From Emmonsiellopsis sp. PD_33 (Eukaryota; Ascomycota; Eurotiomycetes; Onygenales; Ajellomycetaceae), in assembly GCA_032988165.1 (NCBI GenBank), contig JANTQF010000474.1, positions 1 to 22,011 on the forward strand: DNA of 22,011 bases, given 5' to 3'. How positions within the stretch are numbered: position 1 is the stretch's first letter; every line of letters starts with the position of its first letter. Positions 1 through 9,240 of this stretch are shown here, piece after piece. A program made the position numbers and the translations under genes. The notes under the pieces were generated by a model, which saw only the letters and a program-made list of their open reading frames with translations, was not told the DNA's origin and made no database searches.

Positions 1-353
1 CCCCAACCCATCCCGTTGAAACCGAGGATATATCAGCAGAAGTAGAAAGGAGGCTCCGCATGAAAGAACAACGACGCCGACGAAGAACAAACGGACGCGA
101 GAAGAAGCGGAAGAGAGTTAGCACTGGTTCTGTTGACGATAACCCTGGAATGGAAAGTGCACCACGTCGACGGGCTAAGAGAACCAAGGTCCATGCTGCC
201 AGCGAGCAGGAAGGCGCCCCAGCAGCCGCCCCCATGGATAGCGGTGGAAAGAGGCAAGAGAAACGGAGAGTGTCTGATGGCGCTTATGATTCTGGCAGGG
301 AAAAGAGTGGAAACTACGCTGAAGCAATGTACAAGAAGCCGCGGAAGTCGTAA
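1..353 (+). CDS. 3' end of a gene for a highly basic protein (partial at left edge)
   Basis: The frame is open from position 3 with no stop before TAA at 351-353, so the ATG at 60 is probably internal and the gene extends off the window. About 116 C-terminal residues are visible. They begin with an acidic, helical-looking stretch (ETEDISAEVERRLR), then dense basic clusters: five arginines followed by an REKKRKR run, then RRRAKRTK, then a final KKPRKS. These look like nuclear localisation or nucleic-acid-binding tails. The composition (low complexity, Arg/Lys/Ser/Ala) suggests a disordered tail. No domain is recognisable, so the function is unknown; a nuclear protein is inferred only from the basic clusters. 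Codon use and GC content are ordinary, unlike the AT-rich block to the right. The alternative is a chance open frame, but the length plus extension to the edge argue for a real 3' exon. Confidence 0.55.
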   Translation, partial: PTHPVETEDISAEVERRLRMKEQRRRRRTNGREKKRKRVSTGSVDDNPGMESAPRRRAKRTKVHAASEQEGAPAAAPMDSGGKRQEKRRVSDGAYDSGREKSGNYAEAMYKKPRKS

Positions 354-1200
354 TGCTGCACTTGGTATTAGGCTGACTGGGGCTACTGTATATTATTCCT
401 AGCGGTATATGATATTGAACTCTTTTTCTTATTCCCTCTGGTCTGGTATGAATATACACGTGTGACTTGTTTTCTTCACTATCGTTCCACTAAGGGTTGA
501 CTATCCTTGGTGCTCTCTTTCTTTTTCCCCCAATTTTATTTCGACCCCTCTCCCCACCAACCCCCTTTTTTTTGGCGTATGGCCTGGCCTGGATACTAAG
601 CGACGCTCTTTCCATTCAAGGAAGGAACCCCCCCCCCCCGCCCGGCGATATCTAAGTGCCGATGCCCCAGCCTAAACTATGCACGCTCAATACGGCAACC
701 TATCGCGAGTGGCCACTGAAGTCTATCCAAGTTGCCCCCTATGTGGCAGACGGAGACATGGTCCAAAGCATAAAGCAACCCCCAACTGGGCTGCGCTTAA
801 GCGTATCGCCGTCGCCAAGGTTGACTCATGATAGGATTCAGTGGCCTGGTGTGTTTCCTCTGTCCACGGAACGCTTCAGTGTATCCCACCGTCATCGATG
901 ATGTCGGTGTCGTATGAAGCTGAGGCCTTGTGATGGGGCTCCTTTCCACATTGACCGTGGCTCACCCTTTGGCCACTGGAAGCTTCAGTGTATTCGAGTG
1001 TCATCGATGATGTCGGTGCAGTATGGAACTGATGCCTTGTGGTAGAGTTGTTTCCCAAATTGACCGTTGCTCAGCCATATGAGTGGCTCTAACAATGCCA
1101 CCCTCTGGACTTACCACGGAACACGCCTTCTTGTCGGTGGCTGATGACATAGAATGCTGTCCTTGATTGCCGGCGATGACTTCACCAGTCTCGCCCCTCG
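354..1200. other. Intergenic region without a supported gene
   Basis: After the stop at 353 the sequence is T/C-rich, with a poly-T run near 567-574 and a C homopolymer near 629-638 (a likely unstable tract). Short open frames here have no coding signature and overlap the tandem repeat at 864-1081. I see no gene. Confidence 0.6.
864..1081. repeat. Two-copy 109-bp imperfect tandem repeat
   Basis: Copy 1 is about 864-972 and copy 2 about 973-1081. The offset is exactly 109 at three separate anchors: GCTTCAGTGTAT (873 and 982), TCATCGATGATGTCGGTG (892 and 1001) and TTGACCGT (951 and 1060). Copies differ by scattered substitutions and no visible net indel. Each copy carries the palindrome TCATCGATGA. 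It lies upstream of the gene at 1538 and could be an old duplication of an upstream regulatory segment; the role is unknown. Confidence 0.85.
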
Positions 1201-1203
1201 CCC

Positions 1204-1210
1204 TATAAGT
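1204..1210 (+). promoter_or_regulatory. Candidate TATA element upstream of the 1538 gene
   Basis: TATAAGT is followed by a pyrimidine-rich stretch (repeated ATCTCCCAC, then CCTTTTCTTTCCCCCC), the usual look of a fungal core promoter and transcription start region. It lies about 330 bases before the ATG, which would imply a long 5' leader. No experimental support. Confidence 0.35.
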
Positions 1211-1470
1211 ATCTCCCACATCTCCCACATCCCCAGCGCCTTTTCTTTCCCCCCACTCACCATACATCTTACACTCGTCTTTCGATCGTCTCTTGGGATA
1301 CATACACTCACCTAACTCAACTTCAGTTAGTTACCTATAGGTTACTTCTGATCTTTACTTCGTCTTAACCACAAATTCGATTACCACCTGGTACATCGAG
1401 TTATTTAAATCCTCTTTTATTCAATACCCTCCTCTCTTCCCGGCCTATTTTAGGTCGATTCTCGCCCACG

Positions 1471-1508
1471 AAACCTTTTTATACAAACCTTTTTATACAA
1501 ACCTTTTT
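1471..1508 (+). repeat. 14-bp tandem repeat in the 5' leader
   Basis: AAACCTTTTTATAC occurs at 1471-1484 and 1485-1498, with a partial third copy at 1499-1508. It sits 30 bases before the start codon at 1538, so it would be in the 5' UTR. Pyrimidine-rich leader repeats can vary in copy number between strains. Confidence 0.85.
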
Positions 1509-1537
1509 CGACACCTCTTTCCCGTCCTCTAGCCGTG

Positions 1538-2149
1538 ATGTTCAACTTTCAGGAACTGGGAGTCGACATTGACACGATATTTCCCATCGAGAGACCTGCC
1601 TGGAATGGATTTACCTCGGACAAACCGGACTGGAACCAACCTGACATGGGGTTCCTGGAAGGACCAGCCTGGCCGGACTTGCCAGTGCCTGCGGCGCAAT
1701 ATCCACCCGCCCTAGATTTCGCGTTTAGGGGTTTTACCCAGCCCGCCTCCACCAAGCCATCGCCGCCTCGCGAGAAGCCCGTCCAGCGGTGGAACAACGA
1801 AGCCTACCGTACTGGTTTCGGCGATGAAGGCGTTGAACTTTGCGGGGGCGCCTTTCTCTCGGCACGAGACTCTGTGGACGAGTCTAAAAAAGGCCCTAAA
1901 AGGCCAAATGAAAAGGTGAACCTCCCACGTCTATCCACAACTTCAGGAAGCAATGCTAACGCATTCCAGATCCGGAAACCCGCCCGGAAACAAAAAAAAG
2001 TGAAGGAATACAAAAATCCTCACACGGCGGCCTTCAAGAAATTCGAGGCCGAAGAACTCGCGAAAAATCCAGACGCATTCACCAAAGAGTGGTTTGCCAG
2101 ACAGCCCCCGCCGAAGAAGAAGCGGAACAACTATCGACAAAATCCCTAA
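1538..2149 (+). CDS. Small orphan protein, 203 aa, aromatic/acidic N-terminus and basic C-terminus
   Basis: The start is the ATG at 1538; the GTG at 1535 directly before it would not be used in a nuclear gene. The frame is uninterrupted to TAA at 2147-2149 with normal GC and frequent CpG. The N-terminal third is acidic, rich in Trp, Phe and Pro (WNGF, PDWNQPDMGF, GPAWPDLP). The middle is Pro/Ser-rich and disordered-looking. The C-terminal 65 residues are basic with KPARKQKKVKEYK, a helical segment around AAFKKFEAEELAKNPD, and PPPKKKRNNYR at the end. There is no signal peptide or membrane segment. The pattern (acidic aromatic start, basic nuclear-type tail) resembles small fungal nuclear or regulatory proteins, but I do not recognise the family and assign no function. 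It borders the repeat-rich block, a typical place for lineage-specific genes. Confidence 0.7.
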   Translation: MFNFQELGVDIDTIFPIERPAWNGFTSDKPDWNQPDMGFLEGPAWPDLPVPAAQYPPALDFAFRGFTQPASTKPSPPREKPVQRWNNEAYRTGFGDEGVELCGGAFLSARDSVDESKKGPKRPNEKVNLPRLSTTSGSNANAFQIRKPARKQKKVKEYKNPHTAAFKKFEAEELAKNPDAFTKEWFARQPPPKKKRNNYRQNP

Positions 2150-2229
2150 CCGTCTTCTGAGGTGTGGAGGATCGGGAGTGTTCGTTGAGGCCGACGGGGT
2201 CGTGAGAGTTTTGTATTTCCTACCATTTT

Positions 2230-2391
2230 GCAATGTTTATTTTGTTCTCAGTTTGTATTGTTTGATAGTTCAGCAGCATTTTGTTTTTAGTTTGCATTGT
2301 TTAACTAATATTGCTGCAATGTTTTGTTCTCAGTTTGTACTGTTTAATATCTCGGCAACATTTTTGTTCAAATGTCATACAATTCTGCGGT
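2230..2391 (+). repeat. Four imperfect copies of a ~40-bp unit downstream of the 1538 gene
   Basis: Units start near 2230, 2276, 2316 and 2355, each opening with GCA(A/G) then a T-rich core like TTTTGTTCTCAGTTTGTATTGTTT. The first three are clear; the fourth is diverged. It lies just after the stop codon at 2149, probably in or next to the 3' UTR. The short open frames across it are by-products of the repeat. Confidence 0.75.
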
Positions 2392-3542
2392 TGTTTCGAG
2401 GGGATTTTTCTATTGAAGCTATTCAGTTTTTGTTATGTTCAACTGCCCTTTAAAGTTATGAAATGCATTTTTCAAAGCTCAGTCAATGTATCATATATGT
2501 ATGTTCTTGGTTGGGTCAGCAGAACAGTATCTTGATGAGGAAATGTCAGCAAAATACTTGTATTTTAGTGTCCTTTTGCTCATTACTTTTTGATTATATA
2601 GTGTGCTTTGATCCCTCTACCCCAACCTTCTCCTTTCCTTCTATCCTTAATATCCTATATGTTCTATCTCTTCACTGTATATATATATCTTATATCTATA
2701 CTGTCATTATGTTTATCCTCTCTACTAAGCATTCTTTATTACCTTCTGAGCACTACTTGATCTTTAGTTCATCTATTTTCTTGCTACCTTCAGTGGTCAT
2801 TTAGGATCCTTTTGACATCCCCTATTATAACATCCTTAATGATGTTCTGGGTCCCAGGCTTCCTATTAGTTTTATTAACACCCTGAGGTCTGGGTAGGTT
2901 GATAAGGCTACTTAATTAACTATATTAATACTATCTGTTTCTATTTTATCTACTAGGCTAGTGCTACTAATGTGGTCTGCTGCTATACTAATGATGCTAG
3001 TACAGTCTATCTCTATAACTCTATTAACTATACTAGTGTTGCCTGTATAGTCTATCTCTTTCTTGCCTACTATATCTACTTGATTGTCATAGTGAGCTGA
3101 GTATAAAGCCTGTAATTATTAGATGTATGAGATGAATCAGTATTTTAATCATTTCTTTTATTATTTTCATTAATTCTGATATTCTCTATGTGTTTATATA
3201 CTACATACCCTCTCTATGTATTCTATCTCTTAATTGTTCACTACTGATTTCTTTCCTCTTTTTAGTTTTAGATTATTGTCTCTTCATATTCTTAGTATTA
3301 GCATTGAATCATTGATTTCATTTATAAGATTATGAGATTTATGAGATTATTTTGAGTTGAATCATTAATGTCTTCATTTAATATATATATATATTTTTTA
3401 CTGTCTATTACTCTTTATTAGTCTCTTTCATTATCTACTATTCTCTATATTTTTTATTATTTATATCTTTATTTATCTTACTTTATCTTCATTTAAATAT
3501 TACTTCTTATTTTTTACTATCATATTTTTTATTACTTTACCT
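2392..3542. other. AT-rich stretch with no supported gene; probable Helitron 5' region
   Basis: There is no long frame and no recognisable motif. It contains short internal repetitions, such as AGTCTATCTCT near 3004 and 3049 and a GAATCATT-flanked segment near 3305-3370. The Helitron 5' terminus and the RepHel start or first exon should lie here but cannot be placed; a T-rich tract ending CTTTCTAG at about 3541-3548 could be a splice acceptor in front of the coding frame. Confidence 0.5.
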
Positions 3543-5289
3543 TTCTAGGTTTCTTTATCTTCTACTCTTTCTACAGTAAATTCAGTATCTTCTCCTCCTT
3601 CAGTCTTTACACCTGAGACCCCTTTAAGTTCTGTGCTATTATTAGTTTAGGCTTCTATTCCTTGTCATACCTGCAACAACTACTATGAGTAATATACTGT
3701 TGGTCCTTAATATGCCTGATGTTTGATATATCTAAGTTTAGTTAGGGTAGCTGCCTCTCTGATGTTTGTTCCTTCTGAATTTACTCTGAGTAAGAGTTAT
3801 ATCTACTTGAATTGTCATTATCAGCTTCTGAACTTCTAATATAAGCATTGTAATAGATGTTAAGCTACCTGTAGAGCTCTAGTTAGATTTAATGCTACTG
3901 TTGTTACTCAGATACTTTTACTCTGTACTAACTATAATTTTAAATCTCTATCTGACTGCTGGAGTAGTTGTTGTACTGCCTGTAGAAAGGGAGCTAAGGC
4001 TAGAGTAATTATTAAGTATATTATATGTGAGGTCTCTTTATTAAATCATTGTGAAAGATACTATTAGAATTACTGGGGTATTACTATTATTCATTATTAT
4101 AGAGATTATAATTTTAGGTCTCTCTCTGACAGCTGATTCAGTCATTATCTGAACTATTATAATAATAGAAGGCTCTAAAGTGCTTTTTCATATCTTACCT
4201 GTGATATCTATCTTTAGTATTTCAATAATTCTCTAGTAGTTAATGTAGACATTATTTAATACTTTACCTACTTTATATCTGATATTCTATCTGTTCTTAC
4301 ATCTTTATCTAATGCTACTTGCTGAGAACCTCTGAATTTTAAGCATATAAATAAGGTTTATTCTACATGTGATGCTTTGTTCTGGGCTTCTGAATTACTT
4401 AAAATAAAACATTTTCAGAGTTATATTAACTACTATAAGAATAGAGAGGTTACCTTTACTTCCCCTTCTATATCTGAATCTATTAAAGGATTTATCATCT
4501 ACTTTCTTTTCTTTAGGGCCTATAAGTTATTATCTTTCTTCTTCTAGAATATACATTTAATAAATTTATCATTATTATTTACCTCTATTAGTTTTAAATC
4601 TTCCTCTCATCTTTCAGCTAGTGAGCATCTATATATCATGCAGGTTCAGGGTAGTATCTACCACATGATGGGGCTGTTGGAGGCAGGTACAGACTCTACT
4701 ACTTTTACTTAGCTTTATTTTCTTGATCTCTAGGAGGCTGCCTGGGATTACATTCAGAGTTGAAATTTTAAGCCCAGATAGTATAAGATTATCACCTTAC
4801 TCAATGCCTATATCTATTTGAATAACCCCTTTATTAGTATTCTTCATTAGACTAAGAATGTTCTACATGATAGTGCTGATAGATCTTCTTATCTACATCT
4901 AAATTCTTTTCTTCATTTTATGTTAAATAAGGATGAGGGGTATTATTATGATCTACTTACTACTGCTAATAAGCTTACCCTGTTCATGCCTGACATGACC
5001 TATAAATTCTCTAATATTAATTATAGAAATGTATGTCTCTATCTCTATCAGACTCCTACTGCTAAAGACTTATCAAGTCATCAGATTGCACTTTAAAAGC
5101 TCTAAGAGAGTGATCTAACTTTAAATTTTATAAGGTCTTTCTTAGAATTTATGATAATAGACTCTACATTAGATTTAATAGCTTATTCTTACATCTTCAT
5201 TTATTTTTAGCATTCTCTCTTCTTTTCTTTAGTGTATACTCTATTCTACCCTGCTAGAGGGTTTAGCTATTCATGTCATATAACTCTGG

Positions 5290-5369
5290 GTAATTTGATG
5301 GCTAAAGGTTAATCCTATCTTATATATATTTTGATGTTTTAGTTTATTAACTGGCTTTTTATTTCCTAG
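5290..5369 (+). other. Probable 80-nt spliceosomal intron in RepHel
   Basis: The coding frame upstream (phase 0) and downstream (phase 2) do not match. A GT (GTAATT at 5290) and an AG (TTTCCTAG ending 5369) remove 80 nt and join the two frames exactly, forming a Gly codon at the junction. TTAAC at about 5346-5350 could be the branch site, 20 nt before the acceptor. The size is typical of filamentous fungi. The alternative is a random indel. Confidence 0.6.
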
Positions 5370-5735
5370 GCATACCTTATAAGTATAAGAATCTAATTAT
5401 TGCCCAGTTCTGTCACTATCAGCTTTATACTCATACTAATTTCTTTAATCTTCCTCATTATGACTGATTCCTCTTCCAGTAATAGCTACTAAATATATAG
5501 CTAACTATTAATAACTTTAAACTTGAATTCTACCTCTATAATTAGTTAAAGCTTCATGTGAATCTCTACAGCCCTTTCTGACTTCAGATGCAGAACAACA
5601 CTAACATTAGTAATACTAATTATAGTATATTACCTGCTCAGTTCATTGAGAGGTTCTATTATCATTAAAATATCTATTAGAGTTTCATGGCTTTGATGCA
5701 TCACTTCTGCAAGCCTACTCTATTTATTATCTTTA

Positions 5736-5739
5736 CTGT
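5736..5739 (+). repeat. Target-site duplication, left copy (CTGT)
   Basis: CTGT directly before the 5' LTR equals CTGT at 17115-17118 directly after the 3' LTR. An A precedes both copies, so a 5-bp ACTGT duplication is possible if the LTR ends one base earlier. Deleting the element plus one copy restores the helitron reading frame. Confidence 0.75.
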
Positions 5740-6056
5740 TGTAATGAAGATCTACCATCAGATTGGATTAATTTTTTGCTGAGGCTTTTACCATCAAGTA
5801 CATTATGAAGATAGATATTTTCCTTTCATAGTGAGACTTCATTTATTTATTTATAGATTTCTCATGCATGTGTGTGCTTCTTCAAAATAGATCTTTTGTT
5901 TCTTTTGTGTGTTACCTTATCATTTTATTACTATATTATTTTGTACTATAGATTGCTAATACATTCTTCTACTTTAATATTAATATTAATTCTTTTCTTA
6001 TGTTTGTTGCTGCCCTATTCAGTGCTGTCTAATACATACACTCCATCCCTACTTCA
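5740..6056 (+). repeat. 5' LTR (317 bp)
   Basis: It begins TGTAATGAAG and ends ACTTCA (TG...CA). It aligns end to end with 16796-17114. I counted about 38 differences, all transitions, apart from 1-2 base indels in the first 15 bases. The start could instead be TGAAG at 5745, which pairs with the CTTCA end, but 5740 gives a better duplication and a better fit to the 3' copy after the polypurine tract. Confidence 0.9.
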
Positions 6057-6057
6057 T

Positions 6058-6075
6058 TGGTGCACACAATTGAAA
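6058..6075 (+). other. Probable primer-binding site
   Basis: TGGTGCACACAATTG begins one base after the 5' LTR. The opening TGG complements the CCA end of a tRNA primer. The tRNA species cannot be named, partly because the site may have mutated. Confidence 0.6.
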
Positions 6076-6229
6076 ACCATGAATGGATGAATAGATAGTA
6101 GTGTTGATACAAATAATTATACTGAGTTTCTTTTCTCTTTTTTCTTTTCTTTTGTTAAGCATGCTACTCAACACAATTCTCTTATTTTAATTTGTAATAG
6201 GCTCATTTAGTTGGAGCAGGCCTGCAGCC

Positions 6230-9058
6230 TTGCAGCTGCACTAATGATAATACCACTAAAAAAAAACTTCAAAGAATAGACCTACTGAACTATTAAATCC
6301 ATCAAGTCATTTCTTAATAAATGTAGACTTTAGTGAGAAGAAAAATCTGCAGCAGATCTTGCAGTTCCTTCTCTTCCTTGAGTCCCTAAATCTCTACCTG
6401 TAAAAAGACACAGATATCATCACTATTATTAACTTATTTCTCATCTATGAATGTGAATTACTTGTCTATTTATTTCTCCATTAATATATATCTTCTAAAC
6501 ATGCTCAGTTGGATTTCATTGCACATTATTATACTCAGTCAGAAAAAGCATTAGCTTCACCACTAAAAATCAAGATCAACAGTAAGAAGATATCTGGCTC
6601 TGCTAATTCCTTCTCAGGCCTACTAATATTTAGCAGTATCTTACCTCCTGAAAGTAGAATGATTTATCAATGACTTATCATATTCATACTAGTTCCTAAA
6701 TCCCTCAGAGCTCTCTCTTTTAATGGGAAAGATATTACTTAGTTCATCAATCAGTTTGATGCTGTGCTGAAGCTGCACTATGTTTCTAAGAATAAAGTTT
6801 TAACTGTGTTATGCAATTATTACTCTATGAAACTGCAGGGTCATGTGGATTGATTGGTGAAGAACCTGCAAATCTAAATCAAAGTCAAAACAAGATTGAT
6901 ATTAGAGTTCTAATAGAATAATACTTATTAGTAAATATACAACTAGATCTATCTGAATGCTCTATCTAGTTTTAAATAATCTTTCAGCTAAGATATTCTT
7001 ACTTTCTGCTGCTAATTCTGTGTCATTACTAAGCTACTGATCAGTCAGAATGAAATCTAGGAATCTCTTACCTACTAGTTGTTCTTATAAGGTTTATCTG
7101 ATGAGGTTTATGAGAAGGCTTTTTGCAAGACTAGGTTTAACTAAAACAACCCATCTGAGTGGAAAATTTTGAAGGTTTGTGAAGCTGCAGTGGAATCTTA
7201 GAAAGTTAAAGAAAAGATGACCTAAATGATCATACCTAATCTAAGTTCTTATATGATATTACCCACTTAATTGCTTTCTACTCAGCCTATCTTCAATCTA
7301 CCTATTTTAACTGTGCTAAGACCTTAAGTAGCTTCTTCTGTACTACCTGCTTCTTCTGATTTAGCTCCAAGGAATTTGAATGACAGTCTGCTTGAGTCTC
7401 TTATTAATTAGATGAATGTACTATTACTAGCTATTACTAGATTTCAACAGCAGGAAAATATATAATAGCTAGCTATAATACTGTATATTCTCATCAATCA
7501 AGAATCTATCAATTCTACTTAAAATCTCACAAACATTTCCTATTATAGGATGCAGTGTAGCCCTAATGATCTATATTAATCTAGATCTGAAAGTATGTTA
7601 TAATATGATTGCTCTCCTCATGCTTATTAGAGCTGTAGCAACTTGTCTTATATACTCTCTCAGTGCCTTTAGATTGGTGAGCTAATTAATCAAGAAAAAA
7701 TCCATTAAAATAGAATGAGTAAATACTTTGATGGATATATGATACAGTACAGCCTGAAAATCAATATAAATTAATATGAACCATATATTATCATCATTGA
7801 GTGTATCTTTAAATAGAGATCTATGCCTTCCATCATCTCATTAGTAGTAAAACTCTGTAATGATAGTAGCATCCTTGTTTCCTCTGACAGTAGTTCATTA
7901 CTAGTAGTTAATTTTATTAGCATATGTAATATCAGATTTGAGAGTGGCATGGAAGAGAGCAACTTAGATAGTGAGATGAAAGGAGCTACTAGTATGATAG
8001 CTGCTCAGGCTGCTACTAAAAATAATAAGAGTAAAGAGTTAGCTGCTAATAAGAATCAATCTACACTCTCTAGCTAAATTGAAAAGAAGAAAGCCCTATC
8101 TTCTACCTACTCTTGAAGGGCTGATTGCTATTCAGATGGCTCTCAAAAATCTATTTCATTTACTAAGAATATTATCTTGCCTTTATCTGATCCTAATGAT
8201 TCATAAATCCTTCATAATGGTCAGCTATAGGAAGAAATATCAACTCAGCTGATTGATGAAGCTGTATCTGATGCTGAGATAGCTAAAGTACTTAAGATTT
8301 AAAAGAAAATCATCCTCTACTATTCTAGGAAACCTAAAGAACCCAAACTCTCTGTTGAAATGAAGAATAAGGAGAATCATACTACTATAATTCAGACTAT
8401 CTTTAAGAAAATTATGTGTCAGAAGATCACAGAAATTTAACTTAAGAATATTATAGCCTACTCTGTCTAGCTGCAGCAAATATTCTTTCAGAATCTTCCA
8501 GCTAAAGTTCAGTAGTATATAATTAAGAAAGAATCTACTAGAGTCTCCTTCATTCAGCCCTTCTACCATGTCTCAGAATATGATCCTTAATGGAATCTAG
8601 TATCCATTAGCTATATCAAGTTTTCTGTTGGTATCAGAAAAGGTTGAACTGAAGTTATATTTAATAGAGGGATAGAAATCAACTGCATGGTGAAGAGCAC
8701 TACCTTAAGTCTTAGCCTGATCATTCAGAAAGATGCTTTCAAGCTGATTCTTAGCACTGGTAGTTAGCACAGTAATATCATTGAAATTTATAAGGATGTT
8801 CTGATTTATATTGAATTTATATTTATACCTCAAATCTTCTTCATTTTAGAATGTAGTTCTTATGAGTGCATTCTAGGCCATCCCTATGAAAATATGACTT
8901 AATTAGTATGATAGACAGATAATGTGGGTAGCATCATCATTATAGTTTTTAACCCAGATGATGAGACCAACCAGATGTCTTTTCTTGGCTATTTTCCAGA
9001 AGACTATAGTAACAGACAGCTGAATGATCTTCATAGCAAGTATTAGTCTTTAAATTAG
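6230..9058 (+). pseudogene. gag with zinc knuckle and protease, one decayed frame
   Basis: The phase-2 frame holds structure from about 6230 to the TAG at 9056. The capsid-like region near 6719-7230 shows FNGKDIT.FINQFDAV, then LCNYYSMKLQGHVD, and later GLSDEVYEKAFCKT and SEWKILKVCEAA, the pattern of Gypsy gag capsid domains. A zinc-knuckle remnant follows (Cys 7610, His 7619, Cys 7634: H-x4-C kept; an upstream Cys is probably a Tyr now). The protease is around 8615-8960, with VIFNRGIEINC where D-(S/G)-G-x-E-I-N is expected (Asp to Asn) and the late motif ECILGHPYE. Gag packages the RNA and the protease cuts the polyprotein. Dozens of TAG/TAA/TGA codons make this copy non-functional. The true start Met is not certain. 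Confidence 0.8.
9049..9055 (+). other. Candidate -1 ribosomal frameshift site (T TTA AAT)
   Basis: The heptamer TTTAAAT lies in the exact X-XXY-YYZ register of the gag-protease frame (codons TTA 9050, AAT 9053), and a TAG stop follows at once at 9056. Slipping back one base enters the frame that encodes RT, RNase H and integrase, which has a stop at 9034 just upstream. An indel during decay would look the same, and AT-rich DNA makes such heptamers common. Confidence 0.45.
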
Positions 9059-9183
9059 AAGTGCTAAGTCTGACTGATCTTTATAATGATAGTAATAAGT
9101 AAAGAGATGAAGTCAGAGTCAGCAGTATTAGTATAATAGATGATGAGGTAGAAATTCTACTATATAAGAGTAATGAGAGGGAT

Positions 9184-9240
9184 TTCAGCTAATCATAATT
9201 TCCTAGCTTAGAGTTAATAAATACCTCCAGTTAATCAGAG
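9184..9240 (+). repeat. 57-bp direct repeat, copy A (in pol linker)
   Basis: The first 21 bases are identical to 15800-15820 (TTCAGCTAATCATAATTTCCT); the rest matches with mostly transitions and one gap. The two copies are read in different codon phases relative to their host frames. Confidence 0.7.

Larger units (their letters stand above)
3543..5739 (+). pseudogene. Helitron RepHel, 5' part (N-terminal and early Rep domain)
   Basis: From about 3543 to 5289 the frame with codons starting at multiples of three reads through with only transition-type stops. It starts Ser/Pro-rich, then gives the Cys-rich helitron N-terminus (PCHTCNNYYE near 3660, SDCWSSCCTACRKG near 3950), a YINYYKNREVTFTS block (helitron IR.YN...FTS) and QGSIYHMMGLLEAG near 4645, the classic FR.QG.IYH..G signature. 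After a probable intron (5290-5369) the frame continues to MALMHHFCKPTLFIIFT, matching helitron QD.MAL.R.FGKP.LFITFT. There the retrotransposon interrupts it. In helitrons this protein nicks and rejoins single strands and unwinds DNA for rolling-circle transposition. This copy is broken by stops and the insertion; the 3' part resumes at 17117. Confidence 0.88.

Noticed and set aside
33..257. Minus-strand open frame opposite the left-edge gene
   Set aside because: Shadow of the basic + strand frame.
656..901. 81-codon open frame upstream of the 109-bp repeat
   Set aside because: It runs into the tandem repeat, shows no domain or promoter context, and is of a length expected by chance in GC-normal DNA.
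864..1081. CRISPR-like or larger satellite array
   Set aside because: Only two copies with a fixed period and no spacer structure; the other repeats in the window are also short tandem duplications.
5745..6056. LTR starting at TGAAG (5745) with CTTCA inverted end
   Set aside because: It gives no matching target duplication and leaves unexplained bases in the helitron motif; 5740 fits both and abuts the polypurine tract in the 3' copy. Not fully excluded.
5872..6090. Open frames in both LTRs (5872-6090 and 16909-17127) as a small membrane protein gene
   Set aside because: They are the same LTR sequence read twice; the hydrophobic Leu/Tyr/Ile string comes from T-rich DNA and has no coding signature.
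7771..7962. Minus-strand open frames opposite gag-pol and RepHel (e.g. 7771-7962, 8240-8569, 9931-10164, 17699-18004)
   Set aside because: They are complements of recognised + strand domains; no independent motif.
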